A DNA stretch of 64,000 nt from Rhea pennata (GCF_028389875.1 NC_084678.1:17514899-17578898), one strand, 5' to 3'. Counted from the first letter of the stretch, positions 1-14,684 are shown. Notes: generated from the letters alone by a model not told the origin. Made by a program: numbers and translations.

Positions 1-265
1 TATTTTTTTATTTTATTTTTTTAAAAAGCTTTCAGATTTTGTACTAAGTATCAGGGTTTAGGTGGCTTCTATATGGATCAGCCTCCCAAAAGCCTGGAAA
101 CTTAAAGCCTAAATTCTATTTTTTTTTTCATATTTTGAAAGGTTATAGATGAGTTCCCCCAAATCTGTCCAAGTTATTAGGAATTAAATTCCTTTTTTCA
201 GCCCTCCCCACTGCAGACACATCAAGAAAAGCTTCCCTTAGTCCTTACATGCTCTTCTTCTTTAG

Positions 266-3200
266 GACAACCTGTGAAGAGAACTATTGGTCAAGTAACA
301 AAGCCAATCGACTTTCACTTCTGCACGGAGGAGAGGGTAAAAAAACATGTGGAAAGCCAGCCTGGGCATGAATACAAGGAGGTCGATTTTGCAGCAGTAC
401 TGAGGAAGCATCCTCCTTCTCCGGTGAGAGTTAAGAGTATTGCCAGCAAGCCCTTGATTAATTCTTGACACTTTGCTGCTCTTGCAACCTGGCAACCTGT
501 TCAGCTGGCAAATACATAGAAGAAGGCATGTTGTGCATATGTACCCATTAGCTTACTGCATATCTGCACTGGCGCAAGACTTTAAAAGGACTCCCTTGGA
601 ATAAATGGTCCATTCATGCCAGGCCTTCCTGTCATTACACTTCAAGCTTTAATCTTCCCCTTAATACAGTCTATGACTGATTTGTGCGTGTTTAGACAGC
701 TAAGTAACTTTTGTCTAATATCAAGTGTTATGCCCTTCTAAATAAAGGGAAGGGAAAGATAATGCATACAGTGGGCAAAGGAAGTGACACTGATGGGTGC
801 TGTTGCTAAATGGCTGTAATGACCGTAGTTCTTGCCTCCAGGTTCGAGTGCCAAAGGGGCCCACTGTCCCCAAGCCTTTCAACCTCTCCCAGGGAAACAA
901 AAGAAAACTTGAAGAAACTACACCAGAGTATGTGTCCCTTGCTCAGCAGGTTGAAGCATTCCAAAAACGCACACCCTCTCGTTACCATTTGAGGAGCAGG
1001 AAATCTGATGAAGGTGAGCAGTTTTGGCTATGTCTAGCCTGCAGGCTATCCACAGAGGATGATGGAACAAGAAAGATGCATTAGCTATTGTACTGAGCAA
1101 ATTGTCTGCACCTATTGCAGGTCTTACTGTTAACTGCTAGCCTTTGACTTGAACTTATAGGCCCAGTTCCAGGAAAGCCACTGAAGACTCGGCTTACGCA
1201 CCCTAAAACACCTGTGCTTCAAACAAAGCAGCGCTTCAGACCTGCAACTTGCAAAAGTGCAGCAGAGTTGGAAGCTGAGGAAATAGAGAAAATTCAGCAG
1301 TAAGTAAAGTTTGGCTTCTTTCTCTTCTTTCTCTGAGAAGTGTACCACACCCTGGAAATCTCCCTTTCACATGCCAAAATACCACTTCTCAGGAACACCT
1401 GTTTTGTGTAAAAGAATAAGTAGTCTATAGGCACTGACATTCTTGTGCACAAGGCTGTGGTATTGAACACAGGGATGTAAAAGTAGCCAATTCATTTGAA
1501 GGTGCTCTTAGGACAGCTGTTTTTTGGTTAAGTACAATTTATGACTAGTAAAGCTAACCCAGTATAGCAGTACTGCCTGCACACAGTTTGAAACTTTGCT
1601 GTAGCCATACTTTGTGAGTTTTCAAGAAAGCAATTGTTGAGGTAGACCTCAGTCTTGCTATTTTTGAAACCAAGAGAATTAGTTAACTATGGTTTCACAC
1701 TACACGTATGTGACAAAACTGCTTCTGAATCTGACAGTTGCTCTTTTATGCTTTCAGATAAGCTACTTGCCAGAAGCTGTATCTTGTCATGTGCAATGTA
1801 TAGGTGACTGTCTCTTGTTTTTCCTATGTAGGTACAAATTCAGAGCAAGGGAGCTTGATCCCAAAATCTTAGAGGGTGGACCAATCCTACCTAAGAAACC
1901 CCCTGTGAAGGAACTTACACAGCCCATTGGCTTTGAGCTTGAAATAGAAAAAAGGATTCAGGAGCGTGAGAGTAAGAAGCAGCAGGAGGAAGAGCATTTT
2001 GAGTTTCATTCACGGCCATGTCCAACTAAAATCTTGGAAGATGTTGTGGTAAGAAGTTCAGTAATACTTCAGACCCTTAGGACTGAGGGGCAGTTAGCTT
2101 TGGAATGTCCTGGCTATTTTGCATTAGGTATTTAATAGACCTTACCTTTCACTACATAAGTGTGTATTCATTACAGTCCTTATATCAGGTGTTTTCTCTA
2201 TAGCTTTTTTGTTTTGGGGTGGCTTTTTTTTTTTTTTTTTTGGATATTAATCTTGGGTGACTTCTTGCTTTTCTGAACAGGGTGTTCCAGAGAAGAAAGC
2301 ACTTCCTGTTACAGTCCCCAGATCTCCAGCCTTTACCTTGAAAAGCAGAACACGATTGCCTGCCAAAGATGAAGAGAAGGTAACTATCTTGACTACAGTG
2401 CTATGGTCTAATTTGGATGCATACAAGAACTAATAGTGTTTTGGAAAGACAAAAAGCTTGTCTGTGGTTTAGGATGCTTATAAAGTGATACTTGGGTTAT
2501 TCATTTTCTTGTGTTCAGAGTGTTTTCTTGATGCAGTCCGTGACCCTTACTAAAAGAACTGTAGTGTTCATGGCTTTGTGTAGCAGAAGCAGTAGTCTTT
2601 CTGCAAAATTCTCAAATGTGGAACATACAAGAATGTCAGATCCTAACACTAATATCCCTTTAGGAAAAGGAGGTGGTACCTGTGATCAAAGCTAACCCTA
2701 TGCCGCACTATGGAGTGCCCTTCAAACCTAAAATGCCAGAGCAGCGGCATGTGGAAGTTTGCCCATTCTCTTTTGATTCTCGTGACAGAGAGCGGCTACT
2801 ACAGAAAGAGAAGAAAATAGAAGAATTGCAAAAGGAAGAGGTAAGAACTAATAAATACCTTGGATTCCACTCCTTAAATAAAAAGGGTGTTGCAGGACTT
2901 GCCTCTTGCTGTTGCCTGATAAGCTTTCAAAGCTACGTGCCTTTGAGAAAAGGGCAAAAAAATATTTCAAATTGTTTCTTTCAGGTGCCAAAGTTCAAGG
3001 CACTGCCTCTGCCTTACTTTGATCATGTCAACCTGCCAGAAAAAAAGGTCAAAAACCCAACTCAGCCAGAGCCCTTCAATCTGCAGACTGATGAACGGGG
3101 AGCTGCCAGGCTACAGAATTGGAAACAGCAGGTAGGATAACAGCTATGAACAGACTTAAAGTAGATAAGCAGAGTTGTGCTCAACTTCAGAAAGTGTCCT

Positions 3201-5142
3201 GCTTGAGCTTAATCAGGGTTTGAGGGCTAGTTTGAACCATGAATTATTCTGTCCTTGGCAAGAGCCTCGTGCTACTGGTTAGTGTTTGGCGATTTGCTGG
3301 TATTTCCCCCCGCCCTTTATGGTAAGTGATGGAATTTACCACAGTTGCCTGAACCAGCTATAGGGTACTTTCTAGAGGACAAGTCTGTGTAGCTGGATCC
3401 CTCTGATTGTTCCTGTGGTTTGAGATGGGTTGACATACAGATAAGATACGGCTCTTTTCACGGGGAGTCTATGGTGAACACCCGAAAAATATTCTGCTTT
3501 GAGAGCTGAAGCTGTTCTTCAGGTCATTTTGGCAAAAGTAGCTCACAGGCAGAGCGAGATCTCTCTTGACTTTAATATCACTTTCTTTGCAAGTGATTTA
3601 ATCTGAAATCAACCCAGCTTTTCCAGTGTTGGGGGATGGGAGATGGTGTTTTTATGTCTGACATTTGACAGGCTTTCTTCTTATGCAGCTTGAAGAAGAC
3701 TTGAAAAGGCAGAAAGAGGCAGCGTGTTTTAAAGCTCGTCCCAACACAGTGGTGCACCAGGAGCCTTTTGTGCCCAAGAAAGAAAATAAGCTGCTATCAG
3801 GTGGAGTTGCAAGTACTTGTTTTGCAAGCTAGGCTGACAATTCAGAACTGAAGCAATTAAATGATGCTTAAACTGGCTGATGCCTCTTCATTATCAGCAC
3901 AGCCAATATTGCTGTGTGCTTGATCAGCTAAACTCCTAACAGCCTGTGTCCCCAGGGAACAGGGGAGTTTCCTCTTCGCTGCCTCCCTGTGCCTGTGCAC
4001 TAACATGGCAGCTGTATTAACAGCTATGCTACAATTGGCAGATGATGGATGTATGCTAGCTTGGGATAAGGGTAAATAGTATGCAAGATGCTCCCTGTAG
4101 AGACAGCTGGCATTTCTGCAGCAGCTGTCAGTCTTTCCTTCCCATTTGTAATGAGATGGAGGCATCTGCAGCTTAGTTTGTATGAGCTGGAAACTTCATA
4201 GGATATAGAACCAGCCAAAGATTTGTTTGTACTAACAATTGTGTGCTTGCTCCTCACATGACAATACCCGTGACAGATGTAATGTCAGCATTAGTACTTC
4301 CCACATTTGGACTTAAGCTCTTCTTTTGTTCAGAACCCCAGTGGGGTCTACTAACAACCCTTGCAATTGAAGTGCTCCAGAGGGAGGCTTCCATGTGACA
4401 CTAGTATTGTGCTGCTTTACCTGACTGTCTTTGCATCAATGTTACCCTCTATTTCTAAACTTAGAGAGCCTTTCTGGTTCCATAGTTCCTGAAGGCTTTG
4501 AGCTGGCAACAGAAAAAAGGGCTAAAGAGCGGCAGGAATTTGAAAAAAGATTGGCGAACCTGGAAGCCAGAAGGGAGATGCTTCGAGAACAGGCCAGACG
4601 GCAAGAAGAGGAGCGTGAAAAGGAAGAAGTTGCTAAACTAAGACAAGAACTGGTAAGGGAGCTGTTTCTGAACCAGGATTGTAATGTAACCCAAGGGGAT
4701 GTGTGAATACACTCAAAAAGATAATGTCAGTTCTGAAATGCATTAGGACTCCCTAGTCCTAAAACAAACAAAACAAAAATAACACAAATCAGCGCTGCTG
4801 ATGCTGATGATTTTCTCAGCTGTACACATCTAACTATTGCAGTAAAATAACTTGAATGCCCTACAGAAGCCCAAAGTCCTAAAGCACATCTTGCATGTTC
4901 CTAGTGGCTCACCCTAGGCAATGTGATAGTCTTATAGACGGATGCCTGATTGCATCCCACTGATGGCTGGGTTGTGTGTTTTAGGTTAAGCATAACTGCT
5001 GCCATTTTCTTTTTGTCCTTGATTTTTGCAGGTTCACAAGGCAAACCCAATCCGCAAATATCGCAGCGTAGAAGTACAACCCAGTGACCAGCCACTGACC
5101 ATGCCGAAGTCTCCCAACTTCTCAGATAGATTCCAGTGCTGA
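266..5142 (+). CDS. TPX2: TPX2 microtubule nucleation factor, C-terminal ten exons (5' part outside window)
   Basis: TPX2 is the spindle-assembly factor that targets and activates Aurora A and promotes microtubule nucleation near chromatin. Ten coding exons are visible: 266-423, 842-1013, 1161-1299, 1832-2048, 2281-2379, 2664-2840, 2985-3131, 3689-3800, 4465-4652 and 5032-5142 (TGA at 5140-5142). All have AG/GT borders and join in frame to give about 505 residues; the human protein is about 747, so the N-terminal third lies to the left. The protein shows the repeated TPX2 motif pattern of an aromatic-rich start followed by a basic helix (for example [14 protein letters not shown] and [14 protein letters not shown]), then a charged coiled coil, and ends in a tail ([20 protein letters not shown]) very like mammalian TPX2. 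These belong to the TPX2/Xklp2-targeting family. No break is seen. Exon 266 starts with two bases completing a split codon, which shows that upstream exons exist. The identification is firm. Confidence 0.96.
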
Positions 5143-5422
5143 TATACATCCATGTGATAGCAGGAGAGGAAGCCTATCTCTCCCAGCCCTCTTGGTGGGC
5201 ACAGAGAGAACAGTTGTTTTTAATGTGACTCCTCACTCTCAAATCCTACACTTAGCTCCGTTATTCTTCTATCAAGTAGTTTAACTCCACGTGAGGCAGA
5301 TGGCTGAGGCACAGCATACAGGCTGTGCCATCTAGTCCATGGCTTGCTTTACATCTAGACATTTTATTCTCTAAAGGCTAAACCAGGTTTTGATATTGTA
5401 TAAAAATAGTGTACCTGAACTA

Positions 5423-5428
5423 AATAAA
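5423..5428 (+). terminator. TPX2 poly(A) signal AATAAA
   Basis: A canonical AATAAA lies 281 bases after the TPX2 stop codon and is followed by a T-rich stretch. It is the first AATAAA downstream on this strand, which implies a 3' UTR of about 300 bases. Confidence 0.75.
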
Positions 5429-5449
5429 CATTCTTAATCTGATCAACCT

Positions 5450-8400
5450 CTCTTGCTAGTGGGCTGAATCCCTTTCCTGCAGAAGACTTTTCAGTAAAGA
5501 GCACTCAGCAGACATACAGGGATGTGTGCATCTGGAAGAGCTGCTTTGACTTCCTACATTGAAGCATTGGTTTCAAGTTTGTTTGTTAGCCTTTTAGTAT
5601 GTATTAAACTCGAATTTCTTACGTAATGTGAGGCTTTCCAAGCCAGCATATTGCAAGTCTGACCTTTCTTACTGATGTTTAGGGGAGTGTTAATATGAAT
5701 CTTGCTTACTTTTTAAAGTAGTTCCCTGTGTATATGAGAGCATTAAACCTTCTGCTGTTTTATAGCTGAAGTCGTTCTATTTGGGGAACCAGTTAACTGG
5801 CAAATAACTCCTGCTGCTAGCTGTGTCCCTTGCTCATGCCAGTGCAGTAATGTTGGCTAAAGATGTATTGTGTTCTCCTAACCAGTCTAGCACAGCTAGA
5901 ACAACTAAATATAGACCAAGCGCTCTGTGCTGGAGCACAAAACTTCTAGCATCACAAAGTGGTGATCATATTTAGATTAAGGTTTAAGAAGAATGTTTTC
6001 TTATCTTACCATTGTGATAGGCTTCTAAGACTGTTTTAGGTTTTTCCATGGTATTCTCTTAAGAATGTTAACTCAGAGTGAGAGCAAAGGGGTGAAGAAT
6101 GCTACTACTCAAAATGTTGCTCTGAATTTTAGTCATCTGACTTAGGCACCACTGTTGTCCTCTGACATGTCCGTATTGCTGATACTTGTTCCACTAATGT
6201 AAGCAATCATGTTGTGGAGCTCTTTCCTTGGTGAAAAAATGGCTTGCATCTCTGATACAGCATATTTAAAGAGTTATACTTAAAGCCCTTGGATGAAAGA
6301 ATAAAAGCAAGCCTTCTTTTTCAGACTTGGCAGTGTATAACTTTGCTACATTGGCTTGGCTTCTTATGGCTATAATGGTGTTGAAGTTCGACTCGAGTTA
6401 TGTTTATAGGTCTCTACATTTATCACTTGCTGGAACTGTTGTGAGTTGGGCTACTCATTGGTGTTGTGGAACTGTTTGGAAGAGATTAAAACATGGGAAG
6501 CTCTGAATTACTAAATTGTTCTTGCCACTCTTTAGCACTTTTTTCTGTTGCCAGCTCAAAACTTTCTTGTTTGGGGTTTATTGGAAAACATTTCCTCTCA
6601 TTTTCTCTGTTTGGGTACCTAGATATTGGATATTCTTAGAGTTGTGTGGCCTGTTGTTCTGGGTTTCTTTTGGGTAGAGAAGAGAGGGTGTTCAAACTCC
6701 CTCAGAGGGAGGGAGCAATGTGCTAGACCCCTGCCAAGGTGTATGGTCATAGGTACTGTCATTACCCAAGTCAAAGTTTATCAGCAGTTGCTACTGTTTT
6801 ACTGCTGTTGTTTTCTCTAATTTGAGAGAGATGATAAAGGCAGAAAGTCTTCAGAGATAAAATCAAGATGTTCATTTATTGCGTCTGAAGATGTTTTTGC
6901 AGGAATTCTTACTAAGACTACAGTGCTCAAAGGATATCATTACAATGAAAAGCAGCTGTAGTCTACAACCAGCAGCGATCAAGAAATGTGTATTCTGTAT
7001 GAATGTATTAGGTTTCAGCTTTTCAATAGGCACCAGTCCCTTGAAGTTTCAACTCTGGTTGGATTAAAAGAGAGGAAGTCATCCCCATCTTAAGCCTAAG
7101 AAGTCTTGTATTGTGCAGTGGGAGAGTAACTGAGAAACTACAAAAAAAAGGTAGTTTGTGTGAGCCTGTTGGTACTAAAAGACAAATGGACCCTATAATG
7201 GCATAGCCTCCTCAAAATGGCAGGCTGAGAGAAAAGACTGTTTCAGGCCTAAGTTTCAGCTTTTTCTTTCCTTCTCTTGAAGATCTTTACAGGAGCAGAA
7301 TTAAATGACTGTGGCAGAACTGATCCTGAAAGATTGACCAAGTTGTACAAAATGGCTTAAGACGCATTTTTCTAACTTGGCCAACAGCCCCATCTTGCTG
7401 AGCTGAGAGTAACTTTCTGAGAGAATATCAACAGCAATAGCCTTACAAAAAAGGCTGTTTGTCACAGCTGACTTTGACAGCCCTACTGAAATACAGTTTA
7501 CAGGAACAACTGGACCTAGAAAAATGTGTAAGCGTCCTTTTCCTGAAAATTGCTCAGATCTGTGTGAATCTGACCAAAGGCATCCACATGTTTCCTCTGT
7601 TTTCCAAAACTTATTGCTATCCCAGTGGAGATATTCCACATGATCTGCTAGAAAGAAAACTCACAGGAGCTTGAGTATGCTGTCAAGGAAAGTACTGTAT
7701 CTGTTGCAGCCTTGAATGCCAATTCCTGTGGAGCAGAGTGTAGGCGACAGTAGCAGCAAATATTTACGGAGAATCAGGAAAGTCTAAATGATGATGAGCA
7801 ATCAAAGAATGTAAAGGCAAGCAGGATAACAAGACTGATGAGCTGGGAGCGGATACTGATCTGTGAATGATGGAACAGCTGGATTTCCATGAATGCCTTA
7901 CATGGCTTCTGCTTCAGACTTGAGGAAGAGTTTGTATGTCTGACAGCTTGTCGGTTTTTTCCAACTATATCATTTGGTCTAATAAAAGACATCACCTCTT
8001 CCTGCAAGCACTACCTCTTATATTTCTCATACACTGCAAACTTAGTGAAAGAGTCTCAGGTCCCTGTGCTGCACAGGGATATAAGACACTTGGCAGAGCT
8101 GTCAGAAGTCACCCAATAGATTCTCATGAGCTGACAGATGAAGTGTGGTTAGTGTAATCTGCCCTTTTAATTAGCAGGAAAGGGACACAGTGGAAAAACC
8201 TGTTCAGTTTAGCAAATGTATGAATAATGTCCTGGAAGAGCTGAATGTCTACAAAGGGAGGGATTCTGTTAAGGCTTCAACAGTGAATAACAAAACAGTG
8301 GCAGGTGACTTTCCACTCCCAGTAGAGCAGAAATGGGAGAATCAAGTTGTAGGACTGGAGTAGTGGACTAGGATTTAACCGAAGGCTGCTCTTTTAGCAT

Positions 8401-11400
8401 GTGCCTTGAGAGTTAGGGTAGTTAACAAGCTGATGTAAAACCTATATTCTTCCGGAATGACCCACTGGTAGATTTTGCAACAAAGTTCTATACAAGAACT
8501 CAAAACTCATTAACTTTATAAGCATGCCTTGACAGTAAGTAGTACTAGAATTTTATCCAGCCCCAGTTCTCCTCAATTACCTCTAGCTCCAAATTCTTTC
8601 TCTGCTGTTTCTTTGGTTCAGTTGTCACCAAAATAATTTGTTGAACTCTAACTAGAACTTGAACTAAAAGGAGCCAATATTTTCCTGGATTTTATCCTGA
8701 AAAGTAGCTGAGAATTGGAGGACCTTACAAGCAGATAAATGAAAATTATTAGAAGGCCTGATTATGTTCTCAAGAAACATAGCTTTTGTTCTCACTTGCT
8801 TCTCTGCTGGTTTAACTTGCTGACTGTGTAGCATGAGCCTGATGTTACACTAACAAGCAAAGACTGTTAGCAGAGGTACCCTGACCCTCAACTGGCAGCT
8901 GGTTATATTGGCTGCTGTGTGTGTGTGCAGAGCAGTTCCAGGATGCATTCCTCCTAATTCCATCTTCCTGATGCTTCAGATCAGCGCTCAATATTTCCTA
9001 GTGACGTTGCTGGCAGCAGTGGCGCTGATACTGCGTATTCTTCGTGAGCATAGCTCTTCAATGATTCTGTTATAACTATGTTGGGATTTCCCCCTTTCTT
9101 TCTCCATCACCTTGATTAGACCTGTCACAACATGATGATAGCTTGTCCAGGGAAGTCCTTATTGCTGATAGAAGCAGTTAAGCTGTTGACTGCATGTCTG
9201 GGTTGGTCCCTACCAGGACAGGCAGGCTGGCTGACTTATGTTACAGGGCCATGGCCAGGATTCAGGTGGGGAGGTTGTTCTCGTCTGGAAGCCACCTGCC
9301 TCGCAGCCTGTTATGCTGCTCGATTTAGACAAGGTATAGAGTTTCCTGGAGAATGGACAGGACTTGGCTGTGTAAAGAAGCTTCTTTACCCATGAAAAGC
9401 ATAAAGGTTAAAGTGTGTGCTGCTTAAGTTGTGACAACCGTGTAGCTAGGGAACTAGCATGCTTGATGCTTTGCCAGATATCCCTGGGACAGTCTGTTTT
9501 CCAGTCAGAGCCAATGGCTTAAGTTGCTGAATGGGAAAGGGGGGGACTAAATGATGCACTGCCCAATAAACCGTAGTGGTGCCATGGTGGCAATGCATGC
9601 CTGAAGCGTACCTGAAGCGATGGAGAGGTGGTTTCCAGGTGCCTGGCAGTCCTTGCTTGGAGGAAAAGGAGAGAGAATTCCAAACTGTATATTGGCAATG
9701 ACAGTCAGCGGGCAGAGTCCCTGCTGCCCAAGTCATTCAGTCTCACAAGTTATTCCTGCCATCATGCCTGAAAGCAGCAGCAGCAGTAGCAAAGCCGTAC
9801 TCTGCTTTTGCTACCTCTTGCCCTCTGGCCTCCAAGTCGGCAGGGCTCCTGCTTGCAGACAAGGAATGATGGCTGTGCTCTGAGAGCGCAACTGAGATTC
9901 TGCAATCCCTGAGAGCCGTGGATACCAGCGGTGCTCACACTTCCACATGTATACAACTGTATCAGCACTTCTGTCATGCCGTTTATAGGGTGATTAAAGC
10001 AGTGTATTTGCTCCTGTGTGACCCCTATTGGCTCTCAGTTAATTAACAGATCCTGTTTTTAATCTTGTAAGAGGAAAGTTCATCAGCTTGAGATGAGCCA
10101 GGCTTGCCAATACTACAGATCTTAGCTGCAAAGAATGGAACAGGAGTGTGTAATGTCTGTTCACATTACCTGCTCTAGAGAAAATGTTGCTCTTTGCTTT
10201 GTGGTTATGGTGGTAAATAGCTAAGATGCTTCTGTTACCATACCACTGCTTGAGGATTTGCTAGTTTTGCTTTTGGAACTCCTGAGACTGTTAAGGGAGA
10301 TATCTCCAGCCACAAATTTAACCTTCTCCTTATCTTAAACTTTGCCTCTTGTTTCTTACACAGTAGGGCTGTGAGCTACTACTAGATGGTTGTAGCAGCT
10401 CCTAAAGGTGAGAGTAGTAAGAAAGAAAGGGCAACACCCTTTGTTGCAATGGAGAGAGCATTCTTCAAGCGCGACAAAACATCGCTGGTGTCAACTGTTT
10501 CCTGTTGCTTTCCAGCTGGCCATCAGAAGCGAGAGCAGTGACTCTCCCATGTGTGAGATGCGCACTCATCCCAGGGCTCCAGCTCCTGCTCGCAGCCAGA
10601 GGCGAAGGTAACTGGTGCGGCTGCTGTGTGCTTGAGTGGAGCTGCCTGTGGGGAACGCGAGGTAATTGCTGTCTCCCTTTCAGAGCCTCTGCATGGCTGT
10701 AGTCCCAGCCTTCCAGCAAGCCACTTGCCAGGTCTGTTCTGTCTGTGTCTGCAGCAAATGCTCCTGAGGAAGATGTGTTGAACGGGTCGCTATGGGTGAC
10801 TGTAGTAAGTACGCTGATGCCTTCTCTTAAAGCTGCTGCGTGAAATGTTTGAGGACTTACTTGCTCTGATAGTGGAAGAAAAATCTTCCCAGTTACCAGT
10901 AACCGAGGTATATTAAAAAAGATAAATCTCTATTGCAAAAACACCTTGTCTGGTTTGCATTTGTACTTTTTCCCTAGGGCATGAAGAAAAAGGTCTTGAC
11001 TGACCTTGGAAGGGACCCTGCCAGGGGCACCCCAGGGCCTAGCCTTCACAGCAGGGTCAATTTAGAGGCATAGGAAAAAACAGTCTTCTAGTTTTAATCC
11101 TCCAAATGCCACTTCCTTCAAATGCTGCCAGGGTGATGGCTCTGTGCTGAGCACCTTGCTGTGGTCTTGCAGCTGCTGGAATGGGACAACTTCAATGTGC
11201 CATCCAAAACTCAGTCTGCAGCTTTAGAGAAATTCACTTTCCTTCTCCCTTCTTGTGATAAATTGGAGTGGTCCTGACTTGCCAGCTGGTCCCAGGGAGG
11301 TAAGAAAGCACTTAACATAGAAACTGTACCTTTTTCCCCCCCCGATATATCAGTTTAGGGTAGGAAGAGGGCACTGGGAGAAACTTCTCTCTTGCTTTAC

Positions 11401-14400
11401 TCACTGGTGGTCTCTTCCACAGAAACAAGAGAAACTGCAGTCCTTTTCTCACGTCTTTCCTGCTGGCTGATGATTCCTGTGTGAAGCTCTGTGGGCCTAC
11501 ATGCTTCCCTCCAGCAACCCAAGGGTGGGCAGAGGCAGAACAGCACCATCCGCAGGAGGTGAGGGATGGCCTTGTCTAGATCCTAGCTTGTCTTGCTCTT
11601 AACTGAATGCCACACGTGAACCGTGTCTCATCAGACGAAGCTTGATCCCAGCTCATGACATACAGAAGCTGTTAGGAGCTGGGATTTGACAATGCAATGA
11701 AGCACTTCCGCTTGTTTGCTCTGACCTGCATCTCCCAGAGTTTGGACTGCTTGTTTAGGGTAAGCAGATGCCTGTGAGAACCTGGTACTGAGTGCTAACC
11801 TATCCTGCCATGCCTTGAGCTTCAAATTTCTCTCCTGGGCTGGGCCCGCTGCAGGAGAGGTTTCTCTAAACATTAGCCTCTTGAGAAGTACAGGGCTTCA
11901 GCATGGGGCTGGCCATAGCCTTGGCCCCTTGGGACGTGCAGAGCTTTGGCCTGGGGCTGGCTGGAGCCCTGGTGTCTCCTATATTAAGCGCTGGGGTGTG
12001 ATGCTGGCTGGCAGTGTTGTAGTCGGAAAGGTCATGCTTCACCTCCCGTTTTCCATTACAGCTGATTAGGACAGAGGATGGTCTAAGTCCTTTTAAAGTT
12101 TTCTCTTGGAGCTCTTCCTGTCCAGGTTTGCTTTAAGGCCTGTTTTGGCAGCAGTTTTGTGCCAAGATCAGAAACCTTTGTGCAAATGAGGCCCTCCTTC
12201 CCAAGAGGGGTGTTACCAGCCTTTGCCTGTGGGAGGGGAGTGTTTAGCTGAAGCTCTGGTATCTTTGCTTGGGCCCCATCGTTGTCCCGAGCCCTCTCCT
12301 GTCCTCCCTGGCGTGTCTCGCCCTGCCTGGACGTAGCTGCGTTCTCCGCAGAGGTGCTCCGCACGAGGTAAGCCCCGCTCCCGGGCACGCCGTTGCGTGT
12401 GGCAGCCTCGGCTCGGCAGCGGCGCAAGGTTGTGCCCGTGTCTCTGCCCCTCGGGTCTCCGCTCGGGGAGGTGCTCTGCACAAGAAATGTGCAGGGAGCA
12501 GCTGGGACTTGGCGTCGGGCATGACTCAAGGCTTGTGCACTCCAGGCAGCAGCGAGACAGAGACCTTGGGAGGAAGGCCCTGGCCGTGCAGCTGGCAAAG
12601 GCCAAGCTGGGGAACCCTGAGTTAATCTCAGCCCTGACTCTGCCCTGCTGGAGGCACCTGGCCAAGCCTGACCCAGGCCTCGGGAAAGCGCCACTGCAGC
12701 CGAGCAGGTACCAGTGCTGAGCCTCTTGCTGCCTCGTCTTCCCCTCGCTCTTGGGAGAGCACCCGCTCTGCAGCCCGTGAGAAACTGCCGGTGCCTGCCG
12801 CGGAGGAGCGGGGTGATGCTTCCCCACTCCTCGGCTGGGAAGACTGAGACACAGAGTGATTTGGAGAGTGGCCAGGAGCATGACTCGTGCTGGGGTAGCT
12901 CTGGGAGCAGATGCCTGACCTGAGGTGGCCTGTGGTGTGTCCTTTCTCTTACTATAAGCTGCTCTCGCTCTTTTTATTGTGCGTCACCAAGCCAAGACCT
13001 CCGCTGCCCCCTTTCAAAAGAGCAACAGACGCAGGTGGGGGGCTGAGCCCTTCTTCCATGCGTACAGGCTGTGCTAGCAATCCTGCTGCCAGTATATGGT
13101 AAACTGTTCTCAGTTTTTGATGACATGTACTTTTGGAATCCTTTTACCTGGCAGTACTGACAGGGGAGACCTGGCTTCAGTTATCAAGAGGTTCCTACTG
13201 TAAGCTTCAGAGAACCACCTCAACCCCCAGCAGAAATCTGAGAAACCAAATTGTTGTCTGCACACCCTTATGAACAGCGCTTTCCTCGCTTTAAGTCCAA
13301 ATGTCTAGAGTAATCATGGTTCTGCTGGATGTTGGAGAGCAAGGCAGGAACCTGGGATAGCCCTGGGAATAAATCAGCTTCAGACAAGACTGCTGCGCCA
13401 GGAGACTGTCCCCTGTCCTGCTTGTTGCCTCAAAGTGACGAGAGCAGGCTGTTTCCTTCCCCTTTATACTCTGCTCAGTTCAGGCTTCTTCAAACCTAGA
13501 AAGCAAATCTGGGACTGGGACACTTCTGCCTTTCCCCACGCAGAACTTGCTGGCCAGGGCTCTGCCAGCCGTTGTGCGGAGTGAAAAGGCCCTCGATCGA
13601 AGCTGGAGTGGCCAAGTCCTGCCCTCGCTGGCTCTGCTGAGGCTGGACTAGCTCTACTTGCAACCTCTGCAGCTCTCGATGCTGCGGAGCTCCTCATCTC
13701 CCTCTCCACCACTGGTTTTCCATGCTCCCGACTGTTGGGGCAGCTCACCCAGCCCGGGATTTCAGCCCTGCTCGGCCTCCGATGGATGGTGCTGTGAGAT
13801 GCCTAGAATTGACAGCACACAGTGCACCTTTGGCAGGGCTTCTCGATGCCAGCATCCACAGCACCTTTGCACAGCCTGACCTATCCAGCAGAAGCCCTCA
13901 ATTCTCTTGCCTGTGTCCCTGACCCCGATGCCCCCCCAAAGTTTTTATGGCAAATTAAACCCCTTGAACTTTTTCCCAGGGAAGGCCACAGCAGCCTGGT
14001 GGCTGACACGTGCCAGTGCTGGGGTTCCCAACTGGTGCTTCTTTTTGCTTTGGGTGGACGGAAGTGCTGGTTAGAGCTGGCTGTGCCAAGGGGCACTGCT
14101 TTGCTCTCACCGAGCGAAGGGCCGTTTGGAAGTGGTGGTCGCCGGACGGGCTGGGGCAGGAGGGCAGAGCTGGCCGCAGCTCCGCAGTGCGGGGCTTTTA
14201 TCTGTTTCAGAGGGTCCCTGCGCGGTTGGCACCGTAACTGTCTGCTCCAGGACATCCTGTCCTCGTGGGGGCTAGCAGCATCTGCAAGTGCCTTGAAAGC
14301 ACTTGACTGTTTAGACTATGTCTAGCGAGGTCAGGGCTTTGGCTTGGCTGGGACAGCCCAGCTCCTGTGCGAGCACCACGAGGCGCATTTCTGGGGAGCT

Positions 14401-14680
14401 CCCTTGCGGACTCGCCTCTTGCCAGCCCTTCCTACCCCTCCGGCCTGCGCTTGGGAGCCGCCAGCGTGGTGTCTGTGCCGGGGGCAGGAGGCGGCTCCGT
14501 CATCTGTTTGCCGTTTGTTTGCGTACCCGGCTCCTCCGGGCGGGAGGACGGGGAAGAGTGGAGTGAGTGCCCTTTGAACGGGCTCCAGCAGCAACAGGTG
14601 GTGAGAAAGGCGAAGCGGAATGGCTCCTACTGGTGTAAAGGATACTCCTCTCTCCTCGCACTAATCCAGCTCTGTTACAC
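5450..14680. other. TPX2-MYLK2 intergenic region, no gene recognised
   Basis: About 9 kb with no coding exon that I can recognise on either strand. Base composition drifts from AT-rich (5.4-9 kb) to GC-rich (12-14.7 kb). The open frames here are short, or are by-products of GC-rich DNA (for example the overlapping frames at 12.1-12.9 kb), and none resembles a known family or joins by splice sites. No RNA gene or clear transposon end was seen. Confidence 0.5.
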
Positions 14681-14684
14681 CCAG

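Noticed and set aside
7301-8157. Cluster of short frames on both strands, considered as a possible retroposed fragment
   Set aside because: No recognisable reverse transcriptase, capsid or host-gene motif, and no terminal repeats or poly(A) end.
10975-11045. Phrase GACCTTGGAAGGGACC considered as a CR1 fragment
   Set aside because: Too short, and the surrounding bases do not follow the CR1 3' end.
12083-12881. Overlapping minus strand frames of 203 and 222 codons
   Set aside because: No resemblance to a known protein, and equally long frames exist on the + strand; composition artefact.
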